Shown: positions 10,801 to 22,473 of the stretch, in pieces
Layout: each line of letters starts with the position of its first letter
Numbering within the stretch: the stretch's first letter is position 1
Assembly: GCA_001661515.1 (NCBI GenBank)
Contig: LUVW01000021.1
Coordinates: 70,785-134,784, forward strand
DNA length: 64,000 nucleotides
Source of the DNA: Capniomyces stellatus
Lineage: Eukaryota; Kickxellomycota; Harpellomycetes; Harpellales; Legeriomycetaceae
Direction of reading: 5' to 3'
Notes under the pieces: model-generated
What the model was told of the DNA's origin: nothing
The model's input: only the letters and a program-made list of their open reading frames with translations
The model's database searches: none
Position numbers and translations under genes: made by a program

Positions 10801-10872
10801 TATTTTGTGTTTGTTTCTCGCCTTTCGTTTATTGGTAATTCCACACTTCCTGGAGGTAAAGACTGAATACAA
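7842..10872 (-). CDS. MSM1: Mitochondrial methionyl-tRNA synthetase
   Basis: Charges mitochondrial tRNA-Met. Eight exons close in phase: 10872-10464, 10284-10169, 10043-9972, 9778-9692, 9586-9455, 9340-8758, 8620-8423 and 8248-7842 (667 residues). Seen: TPIFYVNA then APHIGHLY (the HIGH signature), STGTDEHGIK, GYIYKGEHSGWYSVTDEAFYTD, IETGAMVEW, WLDALVNY, the KMSKS loop (GVKMSKSLGN), and YSDENVGLRYG with LGNLVSRSL before the anticodon-binding helical domain. The family assignment is firm. The mitochondrial form is favoured by length, by the absence of extra C-terminal domains and by a basic N-terminal leader of about 120 residues ahead of the catalytic core. An internal ATG (MRLLTDRVRTQ, about 27 codons in) could also start a targeting peptide. 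It converges on the bromodomain gene with only 117 bases between them. Confidence 0.93.
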
Positions 10873-11262
10873 ACTATTATTGTTTTAAAGACAAGCGATT
10901 CTTTTTACCTTTTTTTATTTTTGAAAAATAAATAAAGCAACTTTTAGTATCTGAAAATTGGCAAAGTTGATCAACCAAATGGAAAAAAGCAACAACTATT
11001 GCATAACTTTCTCCAAATCAGATAAAATAGTTCAAGCCAAACACCCAACTTATTTATTTATGTTTAATTTATTTTTGGATTGAGATTTATATTCTACTTT
11101 TTTATTTGACTAGAGTAGGTCTTGTTGAAAGTTGTGTACAATAAATTAGTGGATATATAGTATAGCTAGGTACAATTAAAGTAAAGGTAAATATAATAGT
11201 AGTGTGTAAATGATAATTATATGAGGCGAGTTAGTCAGTAAGACCGGTCGCGCAATGCCATG
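10873..11262. other. Intergenic between MSM1 and a secreted-protein gene
   Basis: About 390 AT-rich bases holding the 5' flank of MSM1 and the 3' flank of the gene at 11263. Nothing else is recognised. Confidence 0.5.
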
Positions 11263-13167
11263 TTAGTTTTTTCCATTAACAAAGCCATGTTCTACAGTTG
11301 TATGGTCCAATATTATAGTTTTGCCATAATTGGCCTCTGTCTTGTAATCCTTGGCTTTGGTCTTGTAATCTTTAATTCCAGTCTTGTAATCATTTATTTT
11401 AGTCTTGTAATCATTTATTTTAGTCTTGTAATCATTTATTTTAGTCTTGTAATCATTTATTTTAGTCTTGTAATCATTGATCTTAGTCTTGTAAGGCGGC
11501 TTTTTTGTGTCGCAGGTGGTATCTGTAGTGGTAGTGGTTGTAATAACAGTATCCGTGCTAGTTATGCATGAGGTTGAAACCTCAATACTGGTCATTACTG
11601 TTGTTGTAGTCTCGGTTTCAACTGTCGTTTTTGTGGTTTCCAGTGTTGTGAGCGGAGAAATGGTGAAGGTCTCAGTACCGTTGATTGTGGTTGTGCTGAT
11701 GTTGTTTGTGCTTGTTGTTGTTGCATCAGTAATTGTTGTAGTGACAAACACGTAGTCTATTGACGATTCTGTTGTTGTTGTAGAGTAGGACTCGGTTCTA
11801 GTGGTACTGGTTGTTTCAAGGGAATATTCTGTCACAGTGAATTTTACAGAAACAGTGTCAGTTCCATCGATGGTAACGGTGGAGTTGTCGGTTATTGTTG
11901 TGTCGGTTGTGTCGGTAAACATGACTGTTGTGGTTGTTGTTTCTGATGTGGTTTCAGAAATAATAGATGTGACCTGTTCGGTGTTCAGATCAACTTCTGT
12001 AGTGGTTGTGGATGTTACTTCTGTCTCTGTAATATACTCGGTGTCGGTTACTGTGGACGAATTCGACTCTGTTATATGCTCAAACTGGGTTGTTGTATCA
12101 GTAGTAAAGACTGTGACATCAAAAGTGACAAAATCCAGCTCTGTGGTGATACTGACAGCAGTGCTAGTTGTGATGATTGTTTCTCGGCTTGTTATAAATG
12201 TGCTTACAATAATTGAAATATCCGATGTTATTATTGTCAGTCCGGTAACCAAATTGGTGGATAGCAGCGTGGTGGTTGTCACTTGTATATCTAACTCTGT
12301 TTCAGTGGTTGTGAGATTAATGGAACTGATATACAGCGACACTTCGGTCTCGGTGCATGTAGATGACACCGTGACTATGTCAATATCGGTCTCGGTGCAT
12401 ATTGATGAGGTGGTTTTATAATCCTTAATAGTCACAATTTCATCGGTGCTAATGGTCTTTGTTTCTGTCTCTGTGGTGTAGATACATGTTGTGTCAGTCG
12501 AGTTTTCCGTGACCGTTGTGTGGCGGTAGTTTACTTTAACGTCAGTGACCGTCGAAACCAACTTTTTTGTTTCGGTGCACACAGACGTTACTTCTTTGAT
12601 TTTGTACTTTACATTTGTGATTGTGATCTCCTCAACTTTGGTAACTCTAGAAGTGACGGTTTCGGGCTCGTTAATTTCAACAATTTCCTCTATTATTGTA
12701 ACTTTTTCGGTACTCAAGCTTTCAGTATCGTTTATTATCGAGTCAGAAACTTGTGAACCTCCAACCTCAGTACTAATGGTAGTGACGGTTTCAATCTCGG
12801 TTACTTCGATAATCTCCTCTGTTATTGTAACCACATCGGTGCCCAAGCTTTCAGTACTGTTGATGACTGAATCTGTGACTTGCGAGTCTTTAGTGTTAGT
12901 GCTCACTAGCTCATCAGATAGGCTTCCGGTGCTGTCTGTCAGAGCGAACAGTGAGTTGCTTTGGTTGGAGTTAAATTTTTCAGCAAGATTGACAATACAG
13001 GATATTTTCCTGTCATAGTCGTCAACTCCTCCTGATCCTAGCTCTTTACACGATGTGTCAGTGATATTTTCAGACCGACCCTTTGGTAATACCGGAATAG
13101 AGAGTACTGTGGCTAGTTTAAACGCTAGAGATAGCCCAATAAAGGCAACTGTATTTGTAATTTTCAT
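11263..13167 (-). CDS. Thr-rich secreted protein with C-terminal DYKTKIN heptads
   Basis: A 634-residue single-exon protein. The N-terminus (MKITNTVAFIGLSLAFKLA) is a signal peptide. Residues about 100-560 are extremely Thr/Val/Glu/Ser-rich with short motifs such as TTTETE and VTSICTET, a composition typical of O-mannosylated fungal wall proteins. From about residue 570 a 21-base repeat encodes DYKTKIN heptads; the inner units are identical and the outer ones decay to DYKTGIK, DYKTKAK and DYKTEAN. The C-terminus is hydrophilic, so no GPI signal is seen. It resembles the gene at 32019-34550 in design: a similar leader ending in SIP, a Thr-rich stalk and DYK heptads. A surface or extracellular structural role is inferred; no enzyme domain is visible. 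Confidence 0.8.
   Translation of the reverse strand: MKITNTVAFIGLSLAFKLATVLSIPVLPKGRSENITDTSCKELGSGGVDDYDRKISCIVNLAEKFNSNQSNSLFALTDSTGSLSDELVSTNTKDSQVTDSVINSTESLGTDVVTITEEIIEVTEIETVTTISTEVGGSQVSDSIINDTESLSTEKVTIIEEIVEINEPETVTSRVTKVEEITITNVKYKIKEVTSVCTETKKLVSTVTDVKVNYRHTTVTENSTDTTCIYTTETETKTISTDEIVTIKDYKTTSSICTETDIDIVTVSSTCTETEVSLYISSINLTTTETELDIQVTTTTLLSTNLVTGLTIITSDISIIVSTFITSRETIITTSTAVSITTELDFVTFDVTVFTTDTTTQFEHITESNSSTVTDTEYITETEVTSTTTTEVDLNTEQVTSIISETTSETTTTTVMFTDTTDTTITDNSTVTIDGTDTVSVKFTVTEYSLETTSTTRTESYSTTTTESSIDYVFVTTTITDATTTSTNNISTTTINGTETFTISPLTTLETTKTTVETETTTTVMTSIEVSTSCITSTDTVITTTTTTDTTCDTKKPPYKTKINDYKTKINDYKTKINDYKTKINDYKTKINDYKTGIKDYKTKAKDYKTEANYGKTIILDHTTVEHGFVNGKN
11335..11500 (-). 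repeat. 21-bp tandem repeat encoding DYKTKIN heptads
   Basis: The plus strand repeats AGTCTTGTAATCATTTATTTT with period 21 between about 11380 and 11480, with diverged units on both sides. The period keeps the reading frame, so unit gain or loss changes only protein length. Confidence 0.9.
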
Positions 13168-14851
13168 ATTGTTACTAGTATATTGTTTACTTTACTTGCT
13201 TGCTGTTTGTATCTTTTCCTATTGTGAATTTACTCTTTTTTTTTTACTCAATGCCAAATGGTTTTATCGAGCAGCGTGCTGATTTATTTCTTGATCACCT
13301 ACAAGAAAGCCGATGATTATGTTTCAGACTTTAAAAAAGGTAATTTTAATTACTATATATCTAAAATAAAGCAAAGATAAAATGTTTGTGAAACCATTGC
13401 ATCAGTTTGATCATCCGCTATTTATATAAAGGAACAATGCTGTAAATTTGAAAAAACAGAACAAAACAAAACAAATAATTCGACAAAAGAAAAAGTACTG
13501 ATCAAAGGTAACATAGACATTCAAGCAGACATGCTGTAATTAGTAATCACTTGTGTGATAACTAAAGGGTGCGTTAGAAGTATCATCTACATTTACTTAT
13601 TATTTAAAATGGATGGCAAATTTTAACTATAATATGTCAAGACAATAAGATCGTTGTAAAAGTAAAGTTAAGACAAACTGATCACAATAGTGAGTGGTTG
13701 CGCTTAGTCAAAGGCTATTTTAACTCGTAGCAAAGCTAGTACCAAGCCCTACCTACTTCCAAACTGCTGTGCTTTTTTTTTTTTTTTTTTTTTTTTATTC
13801 CAAGGCTCGAGTTCAGTTTTTTTGACTTTTGGAAGTGATTTTGTCTGTCTGGTGTATTCAATTGGATCTCATCAGAACATGACAAGTCTACCGAGTCAGC
13901 ACTGGGGTATAAGCTCGATATGGTGACTGCAATGCAACAATGTTGTTTGCTACCCTTTCCCATCAGCATTGTCTAGATAAGGTAATTAAGCTAGCCAAGT
14001 TCCTTGGGATGGACATTGACTAACCATATTAACAAACCATCAACATCAAGACAATACACTGGTATATCTTTGGCATAAACCATATTGTCTATACGCTTTT
14101 AAATCAATGGGAACTTATCATTTGATGTTTAGAGTCTATTGTTAGAGCTGAGTAATGTGCCGTAGTATAATATATATTTTTTTGGCCATTGTTCACAATA
14201 GTCCAAGTTGATTTGTTGGACGTTTAGACCCGAGCGGGATTAAATGTACATTTGATTGTTAACAATACAATCACTTCTGGCTAAAACGGAAGAAGAAAAA
14301 ACATATCGTAAAAAGAAAAAACAAATCGTAAAAAGAAAATAAAAATATGAGTAGTAAACAAGCTTGATTGAACTTGAAACCCAAGCTAGGTGGTATTTAA
14401 TTTTCAGTTGGAGCTGCTTTGAGAATTGGAAAAGTATCTTTGTCAATGTTTTTGATCCACAAATTTGGATTGCTTGACGATTAAGTGCGTTTGTATTGTT
14501 GCTCTGGTGATCTAAACTATCGTCGTTTCAATAGCGAGTCCAAAAATTTACAAGTCTTGTTGATTACTGCCCAAGTCTGATTGTGAAGTCTTTTTTCCCT
14601 ATTTTTTATTTTTATTTTTTATCTGCTAGATTCAATTATCTTTGTCTCGTTTAGTAACCTCCCCTCCTCCTCACCTTCAGGGATTGACACAAAGTTTATT
14701 ATTCCATGAATAAATCAAATGTTAATAAAAGCGTTATTAGCTTGAAAAAGCCGATAAAGACTCTAAAATCTTTATTTAAATATATACGGACTTTCTTGCT
14801 AATATCGAAAATCAATATTGTCTCTTCTACATTTATTCTCAGCACTGGTGG

Positions 14852-14885
<34 letters not shown>

Positions 14886-14886
14886 N

Positions 14887-14917
<31 letters not shown>

Positions 14918-15095
14918 AAGCAAATGATTTACTTGAAAACAAAACAAGGTAAAAACAGTGAGAAAGACAAACAAACAAGTAAAACGCGTCAATAAAATAG
15001 AATCATGGCAACAAATATAAAGAAAAATAAAAACATGACAAAAAAATAAAAACATGTCAGATAATAGAGTAAAAAGAAAACATGTCAAAGTGGTA
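13168..15095. other. Intergenic, 1.9 kb, includes an ambiguous base
   Basis: No gene is recognised. A TATATAAATAG motif on the minus strand (about 13420-13431) could serve the gene at 13167. A poly-T run at about 13773-13796 and a T/A homopolymer block at 14853-14919, with the window's only N at 14886, lie here. Confidence 0.5.
14853..14919. other. Homopolymer block with ambiguous base (N)
   Basis: A run of T, then A, one N at 14886, then a long run of T and another run of A. This looks like a collapsed or gap-closed homopolymer rather than a biological feature. Confidence 0.8.
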
Positions 15096-17842
15096 TTAAC
15101 GCTTGTAAATCTGAGTATCCAAAATGCTGCGTTGGTTTTCCAGCCAGCTACTGGGCACCTTGTTGTTGGACCCATAAGCACCAGTAGCATTCAGCCCACT
15201 GCTATGGCCAAACCCACTGCCCTGCTCAACCTTTCTCTGGATATAAAACCAAGCACTGCTAATCAACCGGTTCTCAAAGTCCTTTTGTTGCTGGCTATCA
15301 GTCAGCAGCTCGTGCAACTGGTCAATCTGCGACTGCTTGGAAACAATCTGCGCCTTCAAGGTCTCAACAACCTCGCCGTAGTTTGAGTCCCCATGGGAAC
15401 TTCCTTGCTTCTTCATCTGGTCGAGCTCAAGCCTTGTTGTCCTTATCAGCTCCTTGGACTTTTGCAAGTTCAGCTGGGTTGTGTGCAGCTCTTGCCTGCT
15501 TGCCTTGAGATTTTGGGACAGCTGGTCAACGTCACTGGTTGACTGCTTTATCAGTGCTAACTCCTTCTCAACCATATCCTTGTGGTCCCTCAACTTCCTC
15601 AGCTTCTCGTTCAAATCGTTCTTTTCGTAGAGCAGCTTCTCGACAGCATCGGCCTTTTGCTTGCACTCCATCTCCTTTGCATTGTACCACGTCTCCAAAT
15701 TCTCTCTTTCCCTCTTGAAACTCTCGATTTCCTTGTCTGTAGCCTCTTTCAGCGTATTCAGCGCCTCGACCTTCCCTTGGTCAACGGCCTTGAGGTCTAC
15801 TCGAGCCCTGTTCAGCTCCATCTCCAGCATTTCTATCTGCTTGGTCGACCTGCCGAGCTCCTGGAACATGCTTTCGACCTGGGCCTTTGCCTCCTTGGCC
15901 TGGTTTTGGCTGTTGATGTAGTTTTGGTTTGCGGTTTCCATCTCGTTTTCTTTGCGTTCCAATTGGCTGTTCAGTTGACTGATCTTCGCCTCTGATTGGC
16001 TCAACTTGGCCAGCGCCTCCTCCTTCTCCTTATTGGCCGACTCAAGCCATGACTCAAGCATCGACTTGTCCGAGTTGCTCTGGTCAATGCTCATTGTATT
16101 GCGCAGCTCCTCGGAGAGTTCGGCAACTTTTTTGTTTAGTCTCTCAACCTCCCGTTTAAGCTGGACCGAGTTCTCGCCAAACGCTTCAGACAGGGATGTG
16201 GAGTTGCTGTGGCTAGACTCCTTGCTCAAATCGACGCCCAAAGACGTTGTGTTTCCTGAGAGTTCGATTTCCCTGATTCTTTCCTCCAGCTCGCACGAGT
16301 ATTCCTGCGCCTTGTTGGCTGAGCTAATCAGGTTCTGGTTTTCTAGTTGTAGCTCCGAGATCTTCTTGTGGTATTCTTGTGCCTGGATGGTAGATAGGTT
16401 CAGCTGGCTCTCGAGCTTGGCAAGTGAGTCGTGGGAGCCGTCGGATTTGGACCTGGACTGTACAAGCTTCATGTAGTCCGACTCGATCTGTTTTTTGGCC
16501 TCAGAGTCCCTCTTGCTCTGCTGCTCAGCCAGCTGTAGCCTCCTTCTCACATCTGTCGACTCTTCTATTTTCACTCTGTACTTTTCAACAACATTTTCTG
16601 TTTTTGCCAGCTTCTCAATAGTGTGTTTATGTTCCTGCTCCTGATCCCTCAGTCTTTCCACCTCCACCACTAGCTGGTTGTAGTTGATCAGCTGCCCGTT
16701 CTTCTCGTTGAGTTTCAGCAAAGTGTCCTCCAGCTTTTCACTCAGCTGGTCTCTCTGGATCTCTGCCTTCTCCACGTCTTTCCGCAAAGCTTCCATTTCT
16801 GCCCGCAGCAAAATCTCCGGCTTCCCGCTTTTGCCAGATGCACTGTTCTCGTGAATTGCATCCTCAAGCTGGTTTAGCAGCTCCTGCTTTGTTTCCTTCT
16901 CCTCGCTATACTTTCTTCGCCAATTGTCCGCCTCTGTCGCCAGCTTTTGCATTTTGTCCTCCAGCTCCTTGTATCGCTCATGCTGTGCCATCAACTCCCC
17001 CTGCAACAGCTCCATCTGTGCCTCCCCGCCTGTCACCACTTCCATATCCTCCACTCCCCCCTCGTTATCGCTTTCGCTTTTTTCCAGCTGCTGCATCGTC
17101 TCCTCAATCGCTATCATCAACGCCGCCTGCTCCTCCTCCTTCAACGTCATTATCCTCCCTATATACTCGTTTCTTTTTTCGCAGTTCACCGCTATCGTCA
17201 AAACTAAACTACACACCTTAAGCAGCTCTCCCGTCTCATTTTCCTTTGCTATCAAATTCAGCTTTGGACTATACAACCGCTTCGTTGTATATCCAAGTAC
17301 CTCTTCGCTATACGCAAGCAACAACCGGTACAGTTTTTTCAAATTGTTGAATTTAAACACCCAGTTCTCTCCCACGTCTGCTGACCGGATCAGTCGAAAC
17401 CAATGAGGATCCCTATTTTCACAATATTTTAAAATACCTACTTATTTATTTATTTTTGTTCACTCTACTCTCCACCATCACTTTTTCTTTTAAACAAATT
17501 TAACCTCTATGCATCCATCCTGCCCTACTTTTTCAATACTCTAACTGTTCTCATTCACTTACATGTCAACACATATCTCGAATAAAATTATCCCATCTGA
17601 CAAATCCGACAAGCTTTCCACCTCTCCCGACAAATTTTTAAAGGTTTTTACCTATTTTTTCCATTATTTTCAACAACTTTTACTTTTTTTTTTTCCTTTC
17701 TTTTATTTCCTCATTCCTTCAACACAACTGTATACATATATTGGTTAGACCTAGTATCGCATCTTCATTGTCTTAGTTCAAATCATCTTACCCATTCAAT
17801 GAATCCCCTTTCTGGACTAGCCGAAGCTGCTAAATTATCCAT
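15096..17842 (-). CDS. Hook-family dynein/dynactin cargo adaptor
   Basis: Exons 17842-17792, 17651-17563 and 17412-15096 join in phase to give 818 residues. The N-terminal HOOK domain is clear: ERGFIEW / VKTFKNLSGEVESLSDLSDGIILFEI / DMDPHWFRLI, then NLKKLYRLLLAYSEEVL and LLKVCSLVLTIAVNCEKRNEYIGRIMTL with EEEQAALMIAIEETM, the conserved NCE..EYI...L...QAALM pattern. Nearly all the rest is a long coiled coil. Fungal Hook proteins link early endosomes to dynein on microtubules. Budding yeasts lack them, which supports a filamentous or early-diverging fungus. Splice sites cut inside the HOOK domain, and the first two exons are only 51 and 89 bases. Confidence 0.88.
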
Positions 17843-19525
17843 TTTCTCCCAACTTTCGACCTTTATGTTTGCTTGTTGTTATTACCAAGTTGGCCCTGGT
17901 CTTTATGCTACCCGCTTTGTTCTTTATCCCTTCGCCACGCTCCACAGTCTTTGTTGTCTTTTGTTTATAAATATAATGTGTTTGCTTTGCTTTGCGCTGA
18001 TGATGATGAAGTGCTATTTATTGGTACGGAACTTTTTTTTTTTCCTACTACTTTATTTTGGTAATCACAATTCGACAGCTTGACTTTACACTATTTACTT
18101 TTACTTTTGGCTAAAACTCTATTTTCATTTTTATTTACACTTTTTTTGTTACTTTTTCAAATTCAATTTGATTTACCCGAGTGCCTTTTTTTTTCTTCTT
18201 TTTTTCTCTTGTTTTGCCATTTAACAGTAAACAAAATAACAATAAAATGTAACTGAATTATTAATTAATTTAGGTTTGAAACTACCCAGCAAACTCCTTT
18301 AGTTTGTTTATTTGTCCTGCCCTATTTTTCTCAACTAGTAAAATCCAACAATTTAATTGAAAATCAACCCTAGGCCAATAAAAATACCTATTTATATATT
18401 AACCTACTTTGTTTAATTTAGGCCTTGAACCTCGAATCAAATTCAATCATTTTACTCGCACTATTCAGACTCCAAACTTCTTTTTTCTGTATATTTGACA
18501 GGGCTTAAACTTTGGCTCATCAAAAAAAACCACTGACCTGTTGATATTCCACAAACATGAGATATATATGAGAGCAAAACATACTGTTTTCAGCCACACC
18601 ACAGCTGCTATATTTACTTTCTGGTGCCAAAATAGTCAACCCCGTTAATACTGCCAAAAGTTGCTAGATAATCAGCTATACACGACATTTGCAAACTGCT
18701 CTGATAAAAAGTATGACTACTAGAACACTCACAGCTCTACTTTATCAAACACATCCCCTTAAATCAGCCCCAAAACTACCATTACTCGTCTTCAGTTCAC
18801 ATGTTCCAAGCTCCTAGTGGTAAAGTAACACTCAGTTGGTATATCAGCAAAGTGAATACATAGACTACTCAGCAAAGTGTTACAGCGAGTGCAACTCGAC
18901 CAAATTCGATTTATAAAGTCATTGTCGAATTTCAAAGTCACCAAGGAGTTCTTGCCAGTTTAAATATATTAATTAATAAAGCCCCTAAATCTCAAGGTCA
19001 TATGGAAGGGGAAACCAAAACAGGAATTCAAATAACCTGTTTATCCTCTTCATTCCATCGTGATTGGGAAATGCCTAAAAGGAAGCCAAGTACTATTACA
19101 TCGCCATGATCAATAGTCTTTATCCCTTACTAGCTCACATTTAGCCTCTTTTCAAAAATATTTATTCTAGCATGACATCGCCATATCCTTAATATCAATG
19201 TTCTTTATCATATACTTTTAACTGATGCCATCATCAAAGTTTGCCAAAACTAAAACTAGAATTAAAACTAGAATTAAAACTAGAATTAAACCTAAAACCA
19301 AAACCAAATCCAAAACCAATACCAATACCAAAACTAAGTCTACTAAAGAGTATATATCATACAAACTATACAAATAAAGTAATATTAGAAAGAAAGAAAA
19401 AAAGTATATAAATAGAGCACAGTTCAAATTAAATTTCAAAACATAAAAAGTTATATCACAATCTGTTTGCTCTCACTCAAACATCAAACCAAATATAATA
19501 ACAACAAAACAAAGCCAAACAAAAA
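17843..19525. other. Divergent intergenic region, 1.7 kb
   Basis: Lies between the Hook gene (-) and the CBM19-like gene (+). No gene is seen. It contains T-rich runs, short degenerate repeats of AACTAGAATTAAA at about 19250-19290, and the TATA box listed separately. Confidence 0.5.
19405..19415 (+). promoter_or_regulatory. TATA box of the CBM19-like gene
   Basis: TATATAAATAG, a full consensus match, lies about 110 bases before the ATG at 19526. The following leader is A/C-rich, as in highly expressed yeast-type genes. Confidence 0.6.
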
Positions 19526-19936
19526 ATGTCAGCCAAATTCTTTAAATCACCAGTAAGCAAGTTATTTGCCGCCGTCTTGGTAGCCGTAGCAGTCTGCAGC
19601 AATGTCTATGCCGATGAACTTGTGTACGAAAAGGAGCCTCCTAAAGATCTCTACAAAGATGGTGGAAATGGAGGAGGGAATGGTGGAGGACATGGTGGAG
19701 GACATGGTGGAGGACATGGTGAAGGACATGGTGGAGGACATGGAGGAGGACATGGAGGAGGACATGAAGGCAGATGTGTGGGAAATAGTTACAGATGCAC
19801 AGGCTTTAACCAACCATCTTTTTTGCAGTGTAGAGATGGACACTTTATCCGTCGCCCTTGTGGACCTGGAACAGTCTGTCACCAGAACGGCCACAACAGC
19901 ATCTACTGCGGGTGGCCAGTAGAACACTACAAGTAG
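19526..19936 (+). CDS. Small secreted protein: Gly-Gly-His repeats plus CBM19-like chitin-binding domain
   Basis: 136 residues. After a short basic start comes a hydrophobic segment (LFAAVLVAVAVCSNVYA), a probable signal peptide. Residues about 48-80 are Gly-Gly-His/Gly-Gly-Asn triplet repeats that could bind metal or act as a flexible linker. The C-terminal 55 residues carry six Cys in the order C-x6-C-x10-C-x8-C-x5-C-x10-C: YRCTGFNQPSFLQC, then RPCGPGTVC and YCGW. The CTG...C..G.....C..GTVC core resembles the family 19 chitin-binding module of fungal chitinases. It probably binds chitin in the wall; no catalytic domain is present. The CBM19 assignment is by pattern only. Confidence 0.75.
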   Translation: MSAKFFKSPVSKLFAAVLVAVAVCSNVYADELVYEKEPPKDLYKDGGNGGGNGGGHGGGHGGGHGEGHGGGHGGGHGGGHEGRCVGNSYRCTGFNQPSFLQCRDGHFIRRPCGPGTVCHQNGHNSIYCGWPVEHYK

Positions 19937-20545
19937 CTGCTGCGCGTGTGCTGCAGTAAGTTCTGTGCCGATCTGGCCACAGAAGCTTTATTAAACAAAC
20001 TGTGATGCTATCACTTTGGATTTCACTCTATTGCTACTAGTGTTTCACAAGTTTGTTTGTTTGTTTGTTTGTTTTTAAAAAAGGATGAACCAATAAAGCA
20101 ATTTCACTGTACTTGTAAAAGTTGAGTTTGTCATTACGCATTTCAAGGCCATGTACAATATTATTCTAGCAAATTGGATGCTGTTTAGCATGGCTGTTTG
20201 GCGGATTTATACAAATGTATCTGAAATAAGTCTGCTACCACTCTTTCTGTATCAATGAGTTTTTTTTCTTGACGAAATGGCAAAGTTTTAAAATAAGTGT
20301 GTGTCAGGAATAAGTGTGGTGAAGTTTATAGTCGGGTATTTTAAATACAGGATATTTGGGCAGTCAAAATATTGAGCTATCAACTATTTAAACAGCAAAC
20401 TTGAAAATGTAAAATTTAAAAAAAATGTGCAAAGTAAAATGAAGTATTGTGCTGTACTGTCTCCCAAGATCACAAGACTTGTCCCCTTTTTTTTCTCTAT
20501 CTATCTTTGAATTGATTTTGTTTTTAAATTTGTTCCCTAGAGTTT
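19937..20545. other. Intergenic, 3' flanks of two convergent genes
   Basis: About 600 bases between the CBM19-like gene (+) and RRP17 (-). It contains a TTTG tetranucleotide tract at about 20051-20074. No gene is seen. Confidence 0.5.
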
Positions 20546-22113
20546 CTATTTCTTGGACTTTTTCGTATTGCCGCCTTGCTTTTTGCCGCCCTTTTTGCCT
20601 GCACTTGATCCACCCTTGGAGCTGAAGGACTTGGCTTTGCCGTTTGAAGGAATCGTGATGGCATTGAGACGTCTAAAAAAAAAAAAAAGGAAAAAAAAAA
20701 GGGGGGAAAACTTGGTTTAAAAACAACAGATCAAACAACAGACAGGTGACCAACACTCGATATAATATTGCACGTATTTATGTTGCTTTGAGCAGTGAGT
20801 CCAGCAACACTGTTGTAATATATGGTATAAGTAAACGCGTGTTTGCGTATTATATGGTTACTTTTTAATCCGTTTTCGCATATTATCCTTTGATGGCTTT
20901 GAACTTGGAGTATCGTCAAATGTGTCCGGCTAACAATTATAGAAGCAAAGAGAAAAAAATGGTTATACAATCGGTCCCATTACTGAATATATGGTGTACG
21001 TGTATGCAGTTTTAAACCAAAATTGGCAATAATGATAAATAAGCAAAGCACAAAACAAATGTCAGTACTGCCAAAACAATCAAAACAAACAAACAAAAAA
21101 TATATTTATTTTGCTTACTGCGGTGGCATCTTCAATCTGCTTCTTGATGAAATCTTGTGGAGTAATCAGCTTTTCCAGCTTCACTCTTCTGGAATTGCTA
21201 TTGTTCAATCCCGGCTGCAACTCGCCATCAATTTTGGCAGCAACCTCGTCTTCAAATAGCAAAGGGTTATCCAAATCCAAATTCTCAATAACTGTCACTG
21301 TAGTCATGGACTTTGCGGTTTTTAACACTCTAGTCTTTTTGGTTGGTTTGTCGGATACTTTGCTTGATCTTTTGTCTGACTTGCCCTTCTTCTTCTTTGG
21401 CTTGGACTCTGAATCAGAATCAGAATCATCTTCTGAGTCACTACTACCATTATCCGACTCTGAATTGTTTTCGTTGTTTTTTCTGTTGTTCAAAATAGCC
21501 TCCTGGACCTCTCGTTTTCTATCTTGTTTTCTCTATTTATCGATATTGCGTAAATGTATGAGTAACAAAGTAAGAGTATTTACAAACCTTTTTGGCTAAA
21601 CCAACCCCGGGGCAGTAGAAGGATGTCAATTTAAGACAATAACGCTAATTTTTCATTTTAAAAATATCTGGGCAGCATATTTACCTGTTTACGAATATCA
21701 GACAACTCGGTCTTGTCACGCAACTTGGCAGCTTTAATCTTTGCCTCTTTCTTTGCCATTTTTCGCTTTCTAAATCCAGTCAAGTACTCTCTACAAACAC
21801 AACAATCTATGGTTAGTATTTCCTTTAGCCATTCAAAGAGAGAAAACAGTGTTAACTAGAACACAGCATTAAATTATCTGAATCCGACATGAATGAGCAA
21901 AGATTTGAGCTCAAACAATTACTCAGCCACTGAGAGTTGGTAGTAAAAAGCCAATGTACAAAAAAAAAAGAATTTAAATAAAAAAACAAATAAAATGTAG
22001 ACTTACTTCCTGGCATCAGTGTCAAATTCGATTTGCTCGACCTGATCGTTCTTCAATTTGCGTTTCTTGCTATATACCTTCTCCCCCGAAAACAATTTTT
22101 TTTCATTATTCAT
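20546..22113 (-). CDS. RRP17: Ribosomal RNA-processing protein Rrp17/NOL12 family
   Basis: Exons 22113-22007, 21790-21685, 21532-21119, 20929-20862 and 20672-20546 join in phase (273 residues). The diagnostic family stretch is in exons 1-2: IEFDTDARKEYLTGFRKRK, followed by a basic helix (AKKEAKIKAAKLRDKTELSDIRKQ) and RKQDRKREVQEAI. Then come an acidic Asn/Ser/Asp region and a Lys-rich tail (SSAGKKGGKKQGGNTKKSKK). Rrp17 is a nucleolar protein needed for 5'-end processing of pre-60S rRNA. The fifth exon encodes only a basic tail. All introns are GT-AG. Confidence 0.85.
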
Positions 22114-22473
22114 TTTGTATCAATCTGGTTTGTATTGTTGATTTGAAATGTATAATGTTATTACACCGTTAAATCTAAAAGTATTGAAAAGAAAAAAAAA
22201 CTTGATTTACACTTTTAAAATATTGGGAGGATAAAAAAAAAAAACTAACACTTGGACCAAAACCAAACTAAATCTGTTTTTAAATTGAGGATCGAATTTT
22301 TTTTTAATTTTTTTTTAAAGAAACACGAGAAAGAAAAAAAATAATTAATCGTTTGAATGGTATTAGGTAAATAAAAAAAAAAGTCAATGTTGTGAATGCC
22401 GAGCAATAAAAATTACAAATGTGGAAATAAAGAAATGAAATGTATAAACATCAAAGGTGCAGTGATTAAAAAG
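22114..22473. other. Intergenic between two minus-strand genes
   Basis: About 360 A/T-rich bases with several A runs: the promoter side of RRP17 and the 3' end of the BRCT gene. Nothing else is seen. Confidence 0.5.

Noticed and set aside
11507..13018. Val/Ser-rich plus-strand frames opposite the Thr-rich gene
   Set aside because: Antisense of ACN/GTN-rich codons; no independent start context or domain.
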